The notes under the pieces were generated by a model. The model had not been told where the DNA came from. It worked only from the letters and a program-made list of their open reading frames with translations, and made no database searches. 64,000 nt of DNA from Liolophura sinensis (taxonomy: Eukaryota; Mollusca; Polyplacophora; Chitonida; Chitonidae). The first letter of the stretch is position 1, and each line of letters opens with the position of its first letter. This document shows positions 1-13,500 of the stretch, piece by piece. The translations under genes were made by a program, and so were the position numbers. The stretch lies in assembly GCF_032854445.1 (NCBI RefSeq), contig NC_088300.1:13177191-13241190 (forward strand). Direction: 5' to 3'.

Positions 1-76
1 GGTCCAGTGGGCGGTATTCCATGAATACCAGAATTATATATTTTATTTATTACATATACATGTATTTGTATTAAAT

Positions 77-281
77 GGGCCTCCGTGTTTGAGGTGCGGC
101 GCAGTGACCAAGGAGTCTCTCACCCATGCAGTAGCGGTAAGTTCAAGTCCAGCTGTACATGGGAAGGTCTCCTGCATATGGTCGTAGGTATCCCCGGTTT
201 CCTACCACCATAGTCCTGGCCGCCGTCGTATGAGTGAAGTATTCTTGAGTACGGCCTAAAACACCAATCAAATAAATAAGC
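77..281 (+). repeat. tRNA-SINE family 1, degenerate copy
   Basis: It runs from a decayed head (GGGCCTCCGTG) through CAAGTCCAGCT and the core to TTGAGTACGGCC, then AACACCAATCAAATAAATAA. The tRNA part is shortened. Confidence 0.85.
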
Positions 282-439
282 AGATGTTTGTAGTAAACAT
301 TAACCTGGAAACATGTTGGCTAGCTGGTTGAAGGTGTTATATAAACTGTGTAATGAGAGTTACTGGAAATGCCATCGTGTGGTTCAGGGGCGGGTTTAAT
401 ACACGCTATTAACGTGAGGTGATTCAATTGTCATACCCC

Positions 440-524
440 CCGACATGAACATAAATGACGTCGAGTATCAAGTGAAGAAATCTTGAGTACGATGTAAAGC
501 GACAGTTAAAAATAAATAAGATTC
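440..524 (+). repeat. tRNA-SINE family 1, eroded 3' end
   Basis: GACGTCGAGTATCAAGTGAAG, then TCTTGAGTACGATGTAAAG and AAATAAATAAG match the family 3' end with many changes. Confidence 0.4.
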
Positions 525-2049
525 TCGGAAGCCATTAAATGCGGAAACTGATGGCGTGGTGAAAATCTGCTGATTGTCATAAACTAACTTCTCTCGGTCA
601 CATTGTGGGACCTCGGTCACAGTGTTGGCTGTCACTGGTGGAATCACGTGTTCAGATCAGGTGCCGCCTGACCTTTTGAGGTGACTTATGGTGGTTTTGT
701 TTCCTATGGGCTTTACCTGTTGTCCTACATGTACTTCCACAACCAGGCTTGGGTAAATGTAATAAAATATTATTACGTATTGTGTGAAACACGAATTATA
801 TACAGTATTAAGCTTGAATGGTGTTGCGATTTCGCATGGAACGAATAGAAAGAGCAATAGGGCTTGGTAATAAACAGACTCCTGTTTGGGCAAATTGTAT
901 GACTTACGTGTGTACCACGAACTGTAATTCCCGTTATCCATTAACCTGGCCCTATATTGCTTAAGAAATTAATGCAGAACATTCAGTAACACACCCTGGT
1001 CAAATATATACTAAATTTCTCAGAGATGCACTGAATTCTACTGACTAAAGGCTATGCGTAAGGCCTAGAGAACCTTGAAAACTCATGCCTGCAGAACAAG
1101 GCGTATAGAAGATTTAACATAACTAGTGATTGCATATAGCCCCGAGGCTGATCGAAAGAGCCTTGGAGATTTATTAGCTCATTGACAATGCCTTCTGTCT
1201 CTTGAGTAGCACGACCTTACTATAATTTGTCACATTCAGCTAGAATGTATTTTGATGTGAGAGAAGAGGGAAGCTTCGATGGATCTGATTGATCTCAAAT
1301 CTCTGTCTGCTTTAGGTCATAACGGTTCGCTTGAGAAGAGTCGCGGTTAATTCCTGATTTTTATCTGTCCTCTTTAGTTGATTGTTTGAAGAGCAGAAAT
1401 CATTGAAGTGGTTATAAATCATTGATGTTTAATGGTCCCAGGTATCCCGCCATGTAAGTGCAAGCTGTACCTATCCCTTTGATCTTAGGCGACTGACATC
1501 CTGCTACCAGTAGTATAGTGTTTCCTTTGATATCACTGGACAGCTCAGCTGGAATCTCTTATTGTAAGCAACCCTATTCCATTTATCAAAAACTTTCTTC
1601 TCTCTACGATCATTCTAATACATATATGTTAGGCCAATGACATCTCTCTTGATGAGGTTAGTATACATTTATCCATTCCGGCATTTTTATCACTCCAGAA
1701 ACACCAGAAACCCTAAATGCACAAAGTGGCGTTTTTTTACTTCACAAATATGCTCTCGATGTGTATTCCTTTAAAAGATAAACGGTAAATAAGCCTTTGG
1801 TCCGCTCTTCAAACGCTGATGATTTGGGTGTATTGACTTTTCGAGCCATTCTACTTCCTAAAACATTTTTAAACTCACTGGGTACATCTTTATGTCATTG
1901 ACCTTTCGGGGATTTCAAGCCGCAAAGTTCGACAGCCTCTGGCGTGTCGCTGCTGATTTTCTGTGTGGTGCATCAGGTTGCACTTCCCTGGCCGAATGGT
2001 ATGGAGTGCTATGCATTTGGGACCGTGCACTTATCTTTGATTCCATTAA

Positions 2050-2186
2050 CTCTGAACCAGCACGGTACAACGCATATCCATAGCCACACCCTGTGGTTTC
2101 CTCCCACCTTAATGCTGACCGCCGTCGTACAAGTGAAATATTCTTGAAAACAGCGTAAGACACGAATCACTTAAATGAATAAAATC
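2050..2186 (+). repeat. tRNA-SINE family 1, 3' fragment
   Basis: GTGGTTTCCTCCCACCTTAA, then TGCTGACCGCCGTCGT and GTGAAATATTCTTGA, ending in a changed tail (AAATGAATAAA). Confidence 0.8.
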
Positions 2187-2344
2187 ATAGGCACACATAC
2201 ACCTTGTGTTTCTTTGTGATGCAGTAGTCTGTCAAACTACCATAAATATTGTGATTATACGGCAGTTTGTGGTATATGGTTAATAACTGCAAATGAAAAC
2301 AAACGGTAAGTTTAACCAGATTATATATTAGACGGCACGTGTAT

Positions 2345-2530
2345 TGATTTATTTGAATGATTAATTTATTTGATTGGCGTTTTACGCGGTACTTAAGAAT
2401 ATTTCAATTATATGACGGCCGCCAACATTTTGGTGGGAAGAAACCGGGCGGAGCCCGGGAGAAACCCACGGCCATCCGCAGGTTGCTGACAGACCTTTTC
2501 CACGTGTACTGAATGGAATTATTCTGAATC
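2345..2530 (-). repeat. tRNA-SINE family 1, core and 3' end
   Basis: On the plus strand it reads TTTATTTGATTGGCGTTTTA..., AATATTTCAATTATATGACG, CCGGGCGGAGCCCGGG, CATCCGCAGGTTGCTGACAG. The tRNA head is missing. Confidence 0.85.
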
Positions 2531-3299
2531 CAGTAAGACAGAAACCCTCATTACACAAAGAGTCTTGGCCTCTTAAATTCATACAAGCATTTTACTTTTG
2601 GTTAAAGATGTAAAGAGCTGTTTTGGTAGAACGACGATGTCCTTGGTACGCACGTAAGATCAGTAATCATGTACGCGTAACATACATATAATCTGAACGT
2701 ATATGACGTCACAATTAGTGACATTGACCTAATAAAAGAAACAAGTGAGATAATCAATATCAGCACAAAGTTAAAACAACAAAACCAGAAAACATGGAGT
2801 TTTCCGCATAGATCCTGCTTCTCAGTAAACTTTAATTACTTTTATGAATTATAATTATCACCATAGACATAATATTCATCGATTGTCACTGACATTTCCA
2901 AATAGCTTCAAAATATCGTTCTACTTTATTGTAACAATTTGTATAAATACATGTACTCAAGCTTAAGTCTATATCACAGATTTCAAACTGAACAAGTGTT
3001 TGGATCATACCATAACATCTCAATATACGATATAAAATATACATAATGAGTGATTGGATAAAACGATTTGATTTAGTTATTATCTCAGTCATATTAGTAT
3101 AAAAATACGATGATCTATCTGCTCTTTGAATCCGTCTATTAATTGGGCTGTTCAATTATTTCCCAAATTTTTAATCATGGCAGCTACTTCTTCTGCTGTC
3201 ATTTTCAACACGCTGTAACACATCAGTTAATTTTTTCATTGACAGATCATCACCAGTGAATTATAAATGACCGGTAGCTCCTGGTAAATTATTCTTTTC

Positions 3300-3885
3300 T
3301 TGAAGATCGTGTCCCGTCGACCATATGTCAGCTATTTTTTGCTTGAAGATTGTCGCCGATAGACGATAGGTCAGCTACTATTTGCTGACAGTTAGTCTCC
3401 GATAGGCTCCTCCCCGGCACATGTAGACATTAGATCAAATATTCTTTACTGGCAAGCCGTCTCTGATACAGACATGAGGTTATCTGTGTGCCGGCAGATC
3501 GTCACCGGTAAATATTATGTCAGCTATTATTTGCGGGAAGATCGTCTCCTGTAGATAAAAGGTACACCACTCGCGCTGGCAGACCGTCTCTGGTAGATAT
3601 AACGTCAGGTATCCTTTGTTGGCAGACTGTCTCGGTAGGTATAAGGTCAGCTATTCTTTGCTGACAGGCCGTCTCCTGTAGACATAGCGACGGCTATTCT
3701 TTGCTGGCAGACCGTCCCCCAGTAGATATAATGTCAACAGTTCTTTGCCAGAAGATAGTCTCCAGTAGACAATAGATCAGCTTACATATCCTGCAGACCG
3801 TGTCCGGTAGATCTTACTTCCACTATTCTTGGCTGAAAGATCCTGACATGCAGATAAATACTGGGTCAAATTTGCTCAACTAGCA
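3300..3885. repeat. Minisatellite, unit about 43 bp, about 14 degenerate units
   Basis: The unit reads approximately GGCAGACCGTCTC.GGTAGA, then TATAA.GTCAGCTATTCTTTGCT. Units differ by substitutions and 1-2 base indels. It lies 0.5-1.1 kb beyond the stop of the CD36-like gene, possibly inside its 3' untranslated region. Confidence 0.85.
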
Positions 3886-4401
3886 AATCGATCCTGACCG
3901 ATGTAGACACTATATATAGGATTGCAAAAGCAACAAAAGTCCATTCATAAATGGACCTTGAACCTTTGATCAGACCACTCTGTTCCTCATTAAATGAGCT
4001 GATGAAGGATAGAGTCTCGCAAATAAGCCCTAAAAGTAGATCTTATCGTCGTACGCAATTATAACACAGACACTTGTCTTTGATTGAGAATAATCAGACA
4101 TAGTTTAACAACCCTTCAAGACAACTTTGAAATCACAAAACTTCCACGAGGCTAACATCAGTCGATAAACCGAACAGATTCATTTGGGCTTGTTTTTAAC
4201 GACCAAAGGCGATTAAACGATTCACGCGATTGCTTCTGTAACGAGAAAAATCGACCAAACGTCCCAAGGAAAAGAGATTCGCGTGACCTTCTCTGTTAGA
4301 ATTGGCATCCTCACCAAGAGACATAGTTAAAATTGGCTGAACGGATTCACTGCACCATTCTAACGGGGTTATGTGATTTTAATCATACCAAGAGATTGCC
4401 G

Positions 4402-4557
4402 TTAATGACTGTGAAGTTCCATGTCATGCGGCATAGGTGCCACTCGGCCGAGGCCCAGAGGAACGAACGTTAACAGAACTCCGATTGCAACAACAACAAT
4501 GGCGATGATGGAAATACCGATCAGCCCTCCGCATGACACACGCATCAGCCTGGTCAC
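4402..4557 (-). CDS. CD36-like gene, coding exon 8 (C-terminal membrane anchor)
   Basis: It holds 51 codons plus a TAA stop (4404-4402), phase 0, with acceptor TTGTTTCCTCAG. It encodes VTRLMRV followed by a Gly/Ile/Val-rich helix of about 25 residues and a short tail ending ELHSH. No acidic dileucine lysosomal-sorting motif is visible in the tail, so a plasma-membrane location is slightly favoured. Confidence 0.82.
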   Translation of the reverse strand: MTRLMRVSCGGLIGISIIAIVVVAIGVLLTFVPLGLGRVAPMPHDMELHSH

Positions 4558-7500
4558 CTGAGGAAACAAACAATCCGACATACACGGCAACGATCAGATT
4601 TAAAACCCAAACGAAGGTTTCGCATGTTTGTTAGAAACCACACATCGGAAAACACTGAGCAGGCCTACATAATTGTTTCTTCACAAGTTGACAGTCATGT
4701 ACATTTTTTGCCGTGTTGTTTTCTAACAAATATTGTGAAACCAATTTATACCCATGTCTAACAAGAGTTTATATTTCTATTGATATCTATTGCTTACGTT
4801 GGATATATAACAAATTCTTGGTCAGAATATCATAAGAATACACAGTAGGGCTACACATCCAGTGTCGTGTCATGTCATGTACCGTTACACTCATGTTTTA
4901 TGTTACGCGTCTGTGTGTTGTTTTAAACAGTACGAATTAACTGGTGCAAATTAATGTGAGAGCACGTGGGCATCATGGGGTTATGTCAGTTATGGCAAGG
5001 TGCATCTTTGTGTAAGGCAAAAAGGCAGGAAAGCGACTCGGTGTGTATTGTGTGGTGTGTCAAGTTGAGTGGAAAAACACTCAGTCCGTAAGTGGAGCTG
5101 TAATTTATCTTGCCTTAAGTAAACTTCCATGTCTTTGCGACGCAGTGGGTTACGCAAGCATGGGTTCCTGCTCAGCCGAAGTCAGTGCACGAACATACCA
5201 TTGGAAGTAAAGCGAGAGTGCTGCTTACTTTGAGAGAGCAAACTGAGATTTGGTTAAATTGGAAATGCTGTCCATCTGTAAAGAGGATCAATATTCCAAC
5301 TTAAATATTCGCTTGAGACTTTCAAACAAATATCTTTGATAGTCTTCTATATACGACATGTCAGTCGTAACGTGGAAAATGACACGACCCATGCCTAGCT
5401 AACGTTCTTCTCTTACGACTGTAGATGTGACTTTTACGATCAATAGACCCGGAAAAAAATATCAATCGACTTCAAGTAAATGTTAAACTCTGCAAGGTTT
5501 GGTATCAAGCCAGGAAGCATGGAGAAATATAAAACCAGTCATGGAATAAAACATATGACCACTATTATGTATATTATGTTGTCTGTTATTGCCAGTGCTA
5601 TATGTCTGCTGCTCATTCCATAGAAATGTACATTTGTTAACTACTGAAATAAAATCGACATTACTGCCTTCCTGTACACAGCGAACCTAAGCTTTTCTAA
5701 GACCACCTTGTTTCTTAAAGTGAACATAAAGTCGGCCACTATAGGCCTATATACATATATATTGTTATCTCAGAAAAATATGTAAAAAATTCTATACATA
5801 TGGCACTGACGGACAATTCACTCCGAGTAGCCATGTTGTAGAAACCCTTATGAACTTGACTAATCACTAGTGCTGAAAGCATCACATGATAATTGGCTGT
5901 CACGTCAAAAAAAGTTCTCGATTGTCGGTGTTTTTTCTTAAAGTGGATAGGCAGATATTGACGCAATAAATTGGATTTTGCAGTTAGTTTAAATGTTAAA
6001 CTGATACATTTTGGACCACTCATTTATATGAGCATGGAACCGAGAACGGCTGCCCGTGTCACAGTGGGTACATGTTGGACAGGATACCGCAGTAACTTAT
6101 CAGGCTGAGCTGGCAAGAAAACCGCCTTGAGAGAGTTATTGCTTGTAGAAACTATTGTGACCTTGCATTTTTTCCTTAGCAAGGTCAGATTTCTTACGAA
6201 AATATCTTCTCAAAATCTGAATGAAAGAGTCTGTTGTCAATCAGAAGGTCCTGCTTTGTTCGGTAAATTCCCTGAAGTCGGTACAGCCAGCTCCGCCAAA
6301 TGCTTACACTCATGTAGGACGAGGACGAGCATAACTTCTAAAACACGACGCTTGTCATACTTATGTCCACGAACATTGCCCTGACGGAGCGCCAAGCTAA
6401 AAGAAACATCGGTCCTTTGAACACGGAACAGAGCTGATACTCTTTGGTTGGTATCAGGCGCGTTTGTTTGTATTTTCTCGTTGTAACACACTCATTTAAT
6501 ACCGATGCTGCAGGAGAGCTCATAGGTTTTGTGACGTCACTGTAGATAGCTTAACATGGCAAAATGGCGTCACCAAATGAGTGGCTAGGTACTGACGATT
6601 GATTGCTATTTATTTTGTTGATAAGCGGAGAAGAATTTTAAAAATATTTTTAGAACCTTTTTGGATAACTACTTTATTAATTAATTTAGCTTTAGTGGCT
6701 AACTTTATGTTCCCTTTAATGTTCCCCATGAAAACTGACGCCAAGTACATGTAGTCCAACATTCAAATTCGAATCGCACGATCCTGCATTTTGTTAGTCG
6801 CACGTGGACGCATATCTCCAAGGAAATGTGAGTGCTTGAATGCTTGGGGTTTAACGTCGTACTTAACAATTTTTCAGTCTTATGACGACGAAGGAATCCT
6901 TAGTGTGTATGTGATGTGCCTCCCTGTTGCAGGACGAATTTCCCCTACTTCACCGAGACGCCTTACCGATGGCAAGTAAGCGGGTCAACAGGTAGTTGCA
7001 ATATCTTCGTGATATTCAAGCTGAACGTCAACTTCCTCTTTTAAGGAAATAGGGGTGACACGAACCAGGACTGACCCTGGATCTACTGGGCTATATAAGA
7101 GCTGGGCTGCACGCTGTATTTTGTATTTTATTTTTATTTAGTTTCCTATGAAAAATGAAATCTGTTTATTAATAAGATGTCTCCTTGATTTAGGAAAATG
7201 CAATGCCCGCCTAAAACACGTCGGTCTAAAGCGATGTACTCTTTTATAGTTTCAGTACATCAGTGTTTCTCCGTGCCCATCAAGCAAGTGGTACATGATC
7301 ATAAAGTTCACAAGAACTGAGCACGGCAGCTGAGGATATGTGTTTTAATAAGAAATTGAAATTGGCCTGTGTCGGTGATCATGCCCATTGTAATCCTTCT
7401 GCTTGATTTAAATTACAAGTTATTTATCTTATGGCGAGACCCTAGTCAAAACATGCAGTCATCAGTGAGAGATGCTAGTCTGTGGCTGCCATATTGGCTG

Positions 7501-10500
7501 TTTGATGACAAACGACCTTTGACTGGCCAGTTAAGTCGGGGCCCAGACTTGTAAACTTGGGGCCCCGACTTTAAAAGTCAAGGGTTAAAATTTTTTTTTG
7601 CTTTTCCCCCAAATTATTTTCACCATGTAATTTTTTTGTTTGTCTTCAAAATATTTTTTTCTTCCAAAAAAGTTTTTTTTGCCATTTCACTTTTACGGCT
7701 CGGTAATGACATGATGTCCGCTTGTAATACATGTTAAGCTGTGTTGTTCGAATTGCTTTGTACATCTAACAACTGATTTCGGAGAACCGAACAATATCCC
7801 ACATATCATAACTCACTCTAAATGTATGGTAAGTAAAGTGTATATAGGGAGCTGGTGCAGATGTGCTCCGTACAGTTTAGTATCAGAGCACAAACTCTTT
7901 ACCACTGCAGAATAATTTCGGCGATGAAAGGTTCTAAACTACCTTCAACTAGCAATAACAATGACATTAGAAACGACGATAAATATCTCAATATTTATAC
8001 GTTCCTCGCTCAAAAATGCTTTAATTTAGTCCCCGCGGGTATTGTGACATACAACCCAGCGTGTTGAGATAACGTAAATGAGATATGTTTGTTTTCATGG
8101 TGCACGTGCAAACCACTGTATATTCCATTACCTCCAGGCTGGTGAAAGTTTGCTTTTTGCATAAACTGCAGCACCAGATTGATCAATAAGTAGGCCTACA
8201 TGTTTACATATGTAATCACACATCAATTTTGGAAGCGTTGCGCAATACATTGCTTTTATACAGATGCAATATAGGAGAAATACGCTCACATACTGAGGAA
8301 CATTTACGCCTTTAGTGTAAGCCATTAGGTTTTGCCCTACATGCTGGGAAATCTTACGTATGATTAATTGCAATAAAGTAATGATTCGAATCACGCTGTC
8401 TAACAACGGACCGAAAAGATACCATAATTGACGTAATTTCATAATAATGAAACACATAATATAAAGGTCGATGGCCACTAGTTGTTATTTATTTATTTAT
8501 TTATTTGATTGGTGTTTTACGCCGTACTCAAGAATATTTCACTTATATGACGGCGGCCAGCATTGTGGTGGGAGGAAACCAGGCAGAGCTTGGACGAAAC
8601 CCACGACCATCCGCAGGTTGCTGACAAACGCCACTCGTTGTAAAGTCTTGATAACTCGTTGGCAGGAGTAAATGAACAGATGAAAAAAGTCACAAGTGAT
8701 ACTGTAGCCGTACCTTATAGTGGTAGTATTCCACTTGTAACGGATTTATCTCTGCCAACTCCTCGAGCCAGTACACTGGGATCGGTAAGCCGAAGAAGTT
8801 GATATTAAGTGTGAGCGGTCTGACGGCCACCAGTCTGTTTTCTTCCAGACCCACGTTATACTGAAGGCGTATCACCTTCCTCCACACCCTCCCAGTTACA
8901 TCCTCCACGTCAATCTACAAGGGTATTTATGCATAAAATGTATGGTTATTTGGAATACTTTGACCATGTCCGTGTGGACGACTATGTGACCAAGATGTGG
9001 AATATGACATACTGTACATAGCATTATACACCAGATCAACACAATCTGTGACACATGTAGTAAGGAATAGATTGTTAGATCTCTAAATTTAAAGTCTGAA
9101 AATCAAAGTTTTGGGGATATAACACCGATAACGGGTCTCACCAAAACATTCATAACTGCCTACAACTTTAATAACAAATTAATTCACTTATTAACTGTTT
9201 TATGCTGTACTCATGGATATTTCATAATTACGACAACTCGGGTAATAGGTGAGGGGAACTGTACATAAATCTCTGAGAAAGCGCCACCTACTATATATAT
9301 ACATATGGGTCTACTATATGCATGGTTCACAAAACACATGTTGTAACTTCACCCAGAGTCTATGACTCGGATACAGCTCTTGCAGTTTCGGACGCAGTTT
9401 TCAGTAAAAAGAGTTTTTCTGGTAGGGGCGAAGGGCAGTTGTTTACTCTTGCCACTCCGATTTCCGGCATCCATGAGCCTGGCCGCCACCATATTAATGA
9501 AATATTCATGTTTCGATATAGAATATTAACGATATAGAAGACTGCAGCCTAGCGTGCAAAACCAGAATAGCGCCGACAGCGTGATGTAGGCCTGCTTATA
9601 GTTATATGGCAAATGGACACACGTAACTGTTAAAATCAGGCATCATATTAATTTACCTCACTTAGTGTTACGTTATAACCGTTCATGTACATACTTAAAT
9701 CATTGAATATTACACGCCTTCTAGCAGCATGGCTTGAGCAGCATCAGGTTACAAATGCAGCGATGTTACTTGCAATTATCGCAGTTGGTAAATAGTCACA
9801 GGTAACCGGTGAAATACGACCTCTCATCGGTTTACTTCACTTTTATTCTCATGGATCATGTAATGCCCATGTAATAGTAACAAATTACATGCCCTTCCCT
9901 AGAAGCCCTAGCAAACAGATTATGTAAAGCAAATGCAGAGACGTCAGTTGCAGCTGAATACATGTCACTCACCAGAGATGAATGGTCTTCACCCGAGTCC
10001 TGCAGCACCACTGATGATACGTTATCCTCAAAGCCAGAGAAATATGGCGTACTAAACCATGACAAGTGTGACGTATAGCGCGTGACATTCTGTAAACCGA
10101 CGTCGTTGACGCCCGTTTGTCCGGGATAAAAATTTGCTGCAGGAAAAGAAAGAAAAAAGAAATTCAAGCTTAATCTGGTTGTATTTTTAACCTGAATTAT
10201 TTTCTTCCTTGTGACAAAAAACATGTTCCAGTTATGAACTAAAATAAGACAACGGGAAGGTTTATATGTGGTAGAAATTGGGTTATCCTAGACAAGTCCA
10301 TTCCACTTCATCGAGTACATGAAAGCTTGTTTATTGGCTTACACAGTGAGCGCTTCACACTGACGAAGTTAAAAGTGAAGTATAAATATTATTTGTTAGT
10401 TTTTATTTTTATTATTTGATTGGTATGTTATGCCGTACACCAGAATATTTGGTGGGGGTTTGGGGGGGGGGGGGCGGGTAGAGCCCGCGGGAAACCCATG

Positions 10501-13500
10501 ACTATCAGCAGGTTGCTGTAAGACCTTCCCACGTCCATCTGGAGTGGAAGCCAGCAAAAGTTGTTGGAGAATATCAGCCAGAATGAAATTTCGCAAACAG
10601 ACACCCTAATAATATAGGTTTGCGGTAGGTACGCCCGTGGCTTTATTGATACTAGAATGTGGAAGACTCTTTCTGTAGACTGGTCGCCATCCTTATAGAC
10701 AAATAGTGACTTTACACCTTCAGGTTATATTCTTGGAGGAATGTAAGTTTGAAACATCTGGTGGACTGTACGTCTGTATCATTTTGAGCTCTACATCTTA
10801 CCACGAGTCATTTGGTAGCGGGTAACATGGACATGCTGATGAGTTGACCCCGCGGCTTTGGTAAACCACACCGCTCGTCGGAGAACAGGTATGGTAAAAC
10901 TCAACTGGAGATTGGAAGAAACACAAGGCACGCATGCTTTCAAAGATAGAGAGACGGGTGTGAAGTCATCAAAGCCCGTGATGGCGTCCGAATGGAAATT
11001 TAATCGGGAACTCGTGTAACCTGAAATACAAGACAATGGAACACAAAATTTAATTGTAATTACTGAGTGAAACTTGTTTTCACAAACTGTTCTAAGACAG
11101 CGTTTTGATAATGCTCTATACGTAACACAAAGGAGATAACTATGGTGGCTTTTAACGAAACCGCGACCTACGTGCCTTCGCGGAAGACGCGGAGTTCACC
11201 AGTTCGCCATCTGCAAAAGTGAACAGGTTGCAACCTCTTGCTGAGACTAGCCACAAGAGTACTACCAAAAACCATGTATGTGACACAGAGCTTACCCACA
11301 ACCTGCATGTTTGTGGAAATGTCCCGTTTTCCAAGACAGGTTTCAACTTTCACTTTGTCAATGGAATCCAAGAACTCCTTCGTTCCATCATTATGGGGTA
11401 AAATTCCTGGCACAAAATCACCTCCGGCAATGTACGAGTCTTGGTAACCAAGGGCAAGGTCTCGCTGTGGTTTCGTGATTGTAACCTGATTGTGTATTTC
11501 TGACAAAAACTCGTCTCTTGTTAATACATATATAACATTACTTATAAAATAGTATAAGGCATCAATATACGCTCTCAGTAAGTTCTCTCCGCTTGATGAT
11601 ATCACTAAGCACTGTTCTGGACTCATACACAGTAAACTTTGTATCACTGAAGTATAATTTGTCTTGAAAGCCTCTTCAAAATTAGTCTGACATTTTCTTA
11701 AGAAGTATAATAAACCGCAGTATGTTGCATTTTTCTCCACACATACATTGTCTAGCTGTGGTCGCGTCAATTGCTCCACTGTTACACCGAGGCGAACCGT
11801 ATCGGACAATACTGTATATAAGCCCCGCATGTCTTTCTCCGTAAAATCAGAAAAGTTCCTTGCCAATAAAATACTGTTCTTGTAGTTTGTATCGTTTTTC
11901 CCAATCCAGAAGCCAAAAGCGAAATTCTGCAGCTCGAACTCCACCCCAGTGGTATTTACGTTGTGTAAAGTCAAAGAACCCAGTGCTGAGTAAACTTCAT
12001 CTGTCAGACCGTGAAATGCTTGTTGTAATCTGCGCGTAACTTCATCTATCCACTTTGGAATCAGAGAAAACATAAAATTTTCGTCGTTCTTGTACTCGGT
12101 GATCTTCTTAAGAAAACTACTGTTGATGACTGTTAGCTGCAATCATAAAAACACAGTGATTAGATTAAAAGATTAGTATTTTCATTTGAGTTTCCATTTA
12201 ATCAAAGAACACCCAGGCTCTGCCCGGTTCCCTCCCGCCATAATGCTGGCCGCTGTCGTATAAGTGTCGTATAAGAGCACGACGTAAAACACCAATCGAA
12301 TAAATAAATAAATAAATAAATAAATAAATCAAAGAACAGCAAGGATATATGAACTTTGACCATCCCACAACCAGAACGTTATGCCTTACACGGGTTTATA
12401 GAGTGTTTTCATTCTAACACATTTGGTCACCCTTTATCGCAATTCATCAGATTGTTTTCACTACTTTTTACAGTAAGTGTTAGGCCTACCAAGGTCTCAC
12501 CAGTCTACATGACTGAACACTTATAATTATATTGCAAGTCCATTACGCATGCGCCTCTTTTGCATCTAAATTTCACCTCTGCTTAGCCTTGTATACCTTT
12601 TGCTGGTTAACCCAACAATTTACACACAATGACGCCACTCTTCCTTTCAGTGTTCAGGACGAGGGTGAGGGATACCTGGGTGGGGGTAGTGGGCAGGGGT
12701 AGGCAGTACTTACAGAATCACTCTCACTACAATGTCGTCCACACTCCCGATGAGTAATATCCCGCTGAAATTGCTGTGACGCCATAACGGTATAAGATAA
12801 GGTATGACCTTTGAAATGGACGTCAACCTTTCGCTGTGTGGTCTTATATACATATGGTCCTCTTTGAACAACCTGGCATGGAAAAAATATAATATTATTT
12901 AAAACATTACGCTGAAATTCGCTTTAACATTTTCGGTTTGTCCATTGCATGTTCCCTGTTATTGATTTTGTGAGGTCGAGTAGATACTGTAGATGTAATG
13001 GAATCAACACATAGATACACTGATATAGAACTCTACTCACATTCTACAGTTAACTACATATGTATTTATATATTTCCTATTGTTATACACACTCTGTTAA
13101 TCTGTTACGTCCCAGATATTATGAGAATAGCAGTTGTTGTTTTTGACCTAAAAAAAATAAAATTAAGCATACCATTTTTGGAAAGCATGTCTGCGGTCAA
13201 GGATGATCGCAACTACTGGCACTGCACATATAATCCAGTCACAGCTAATGTGCACTCAGTGCAAGACAGTGGGTTTAACCCAGATCTGTTATCACCATGA
13301 TCATCCAACCAGAGTCCATCACTATGAATTTCATAACAAAGATGAATCATGATGTCACTATCGATATTTTTGTTTGTTCTATGTAGTTATGTTTTAGAGC
13401 TAAGAATTCTTTTTTTTTTACGGAACATAGAAATATAGTTGATTTGGAAAGGAAGTGTGAGTATAATACCTTTGGAACTTCACCGTTGAACAGAAATCCG

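Larger units (their letters stand above)
1..4401. other. Region downstream of the CD36-like gene
   Basis: Apart from four SINE pieces and the 43-bp minisatellite I see no gene. The open frames here are short and show no family resemblance or paired splice sites. The 3' untranslated region of the CD36-like gene must begin at 4401 and run leftwards; its end is not evident. Confidence 0.6.
4558..8713 (-). other. Last intron of the CD36-like gene (about 4.2 kb)
   Basis: Holds a family 2 SINE-like copy, a family 1 SINE and T-rich tracts (7588-7680). A 116-codon open frame at 8128-8478 has no supporting features. Confidence 0.7.

Noticed and set aside
8128-8478. 116-codon minus-strand frame
   Set aside because: It lies inside the last CD36-like intron, low in complexity, with no homology or splice support.
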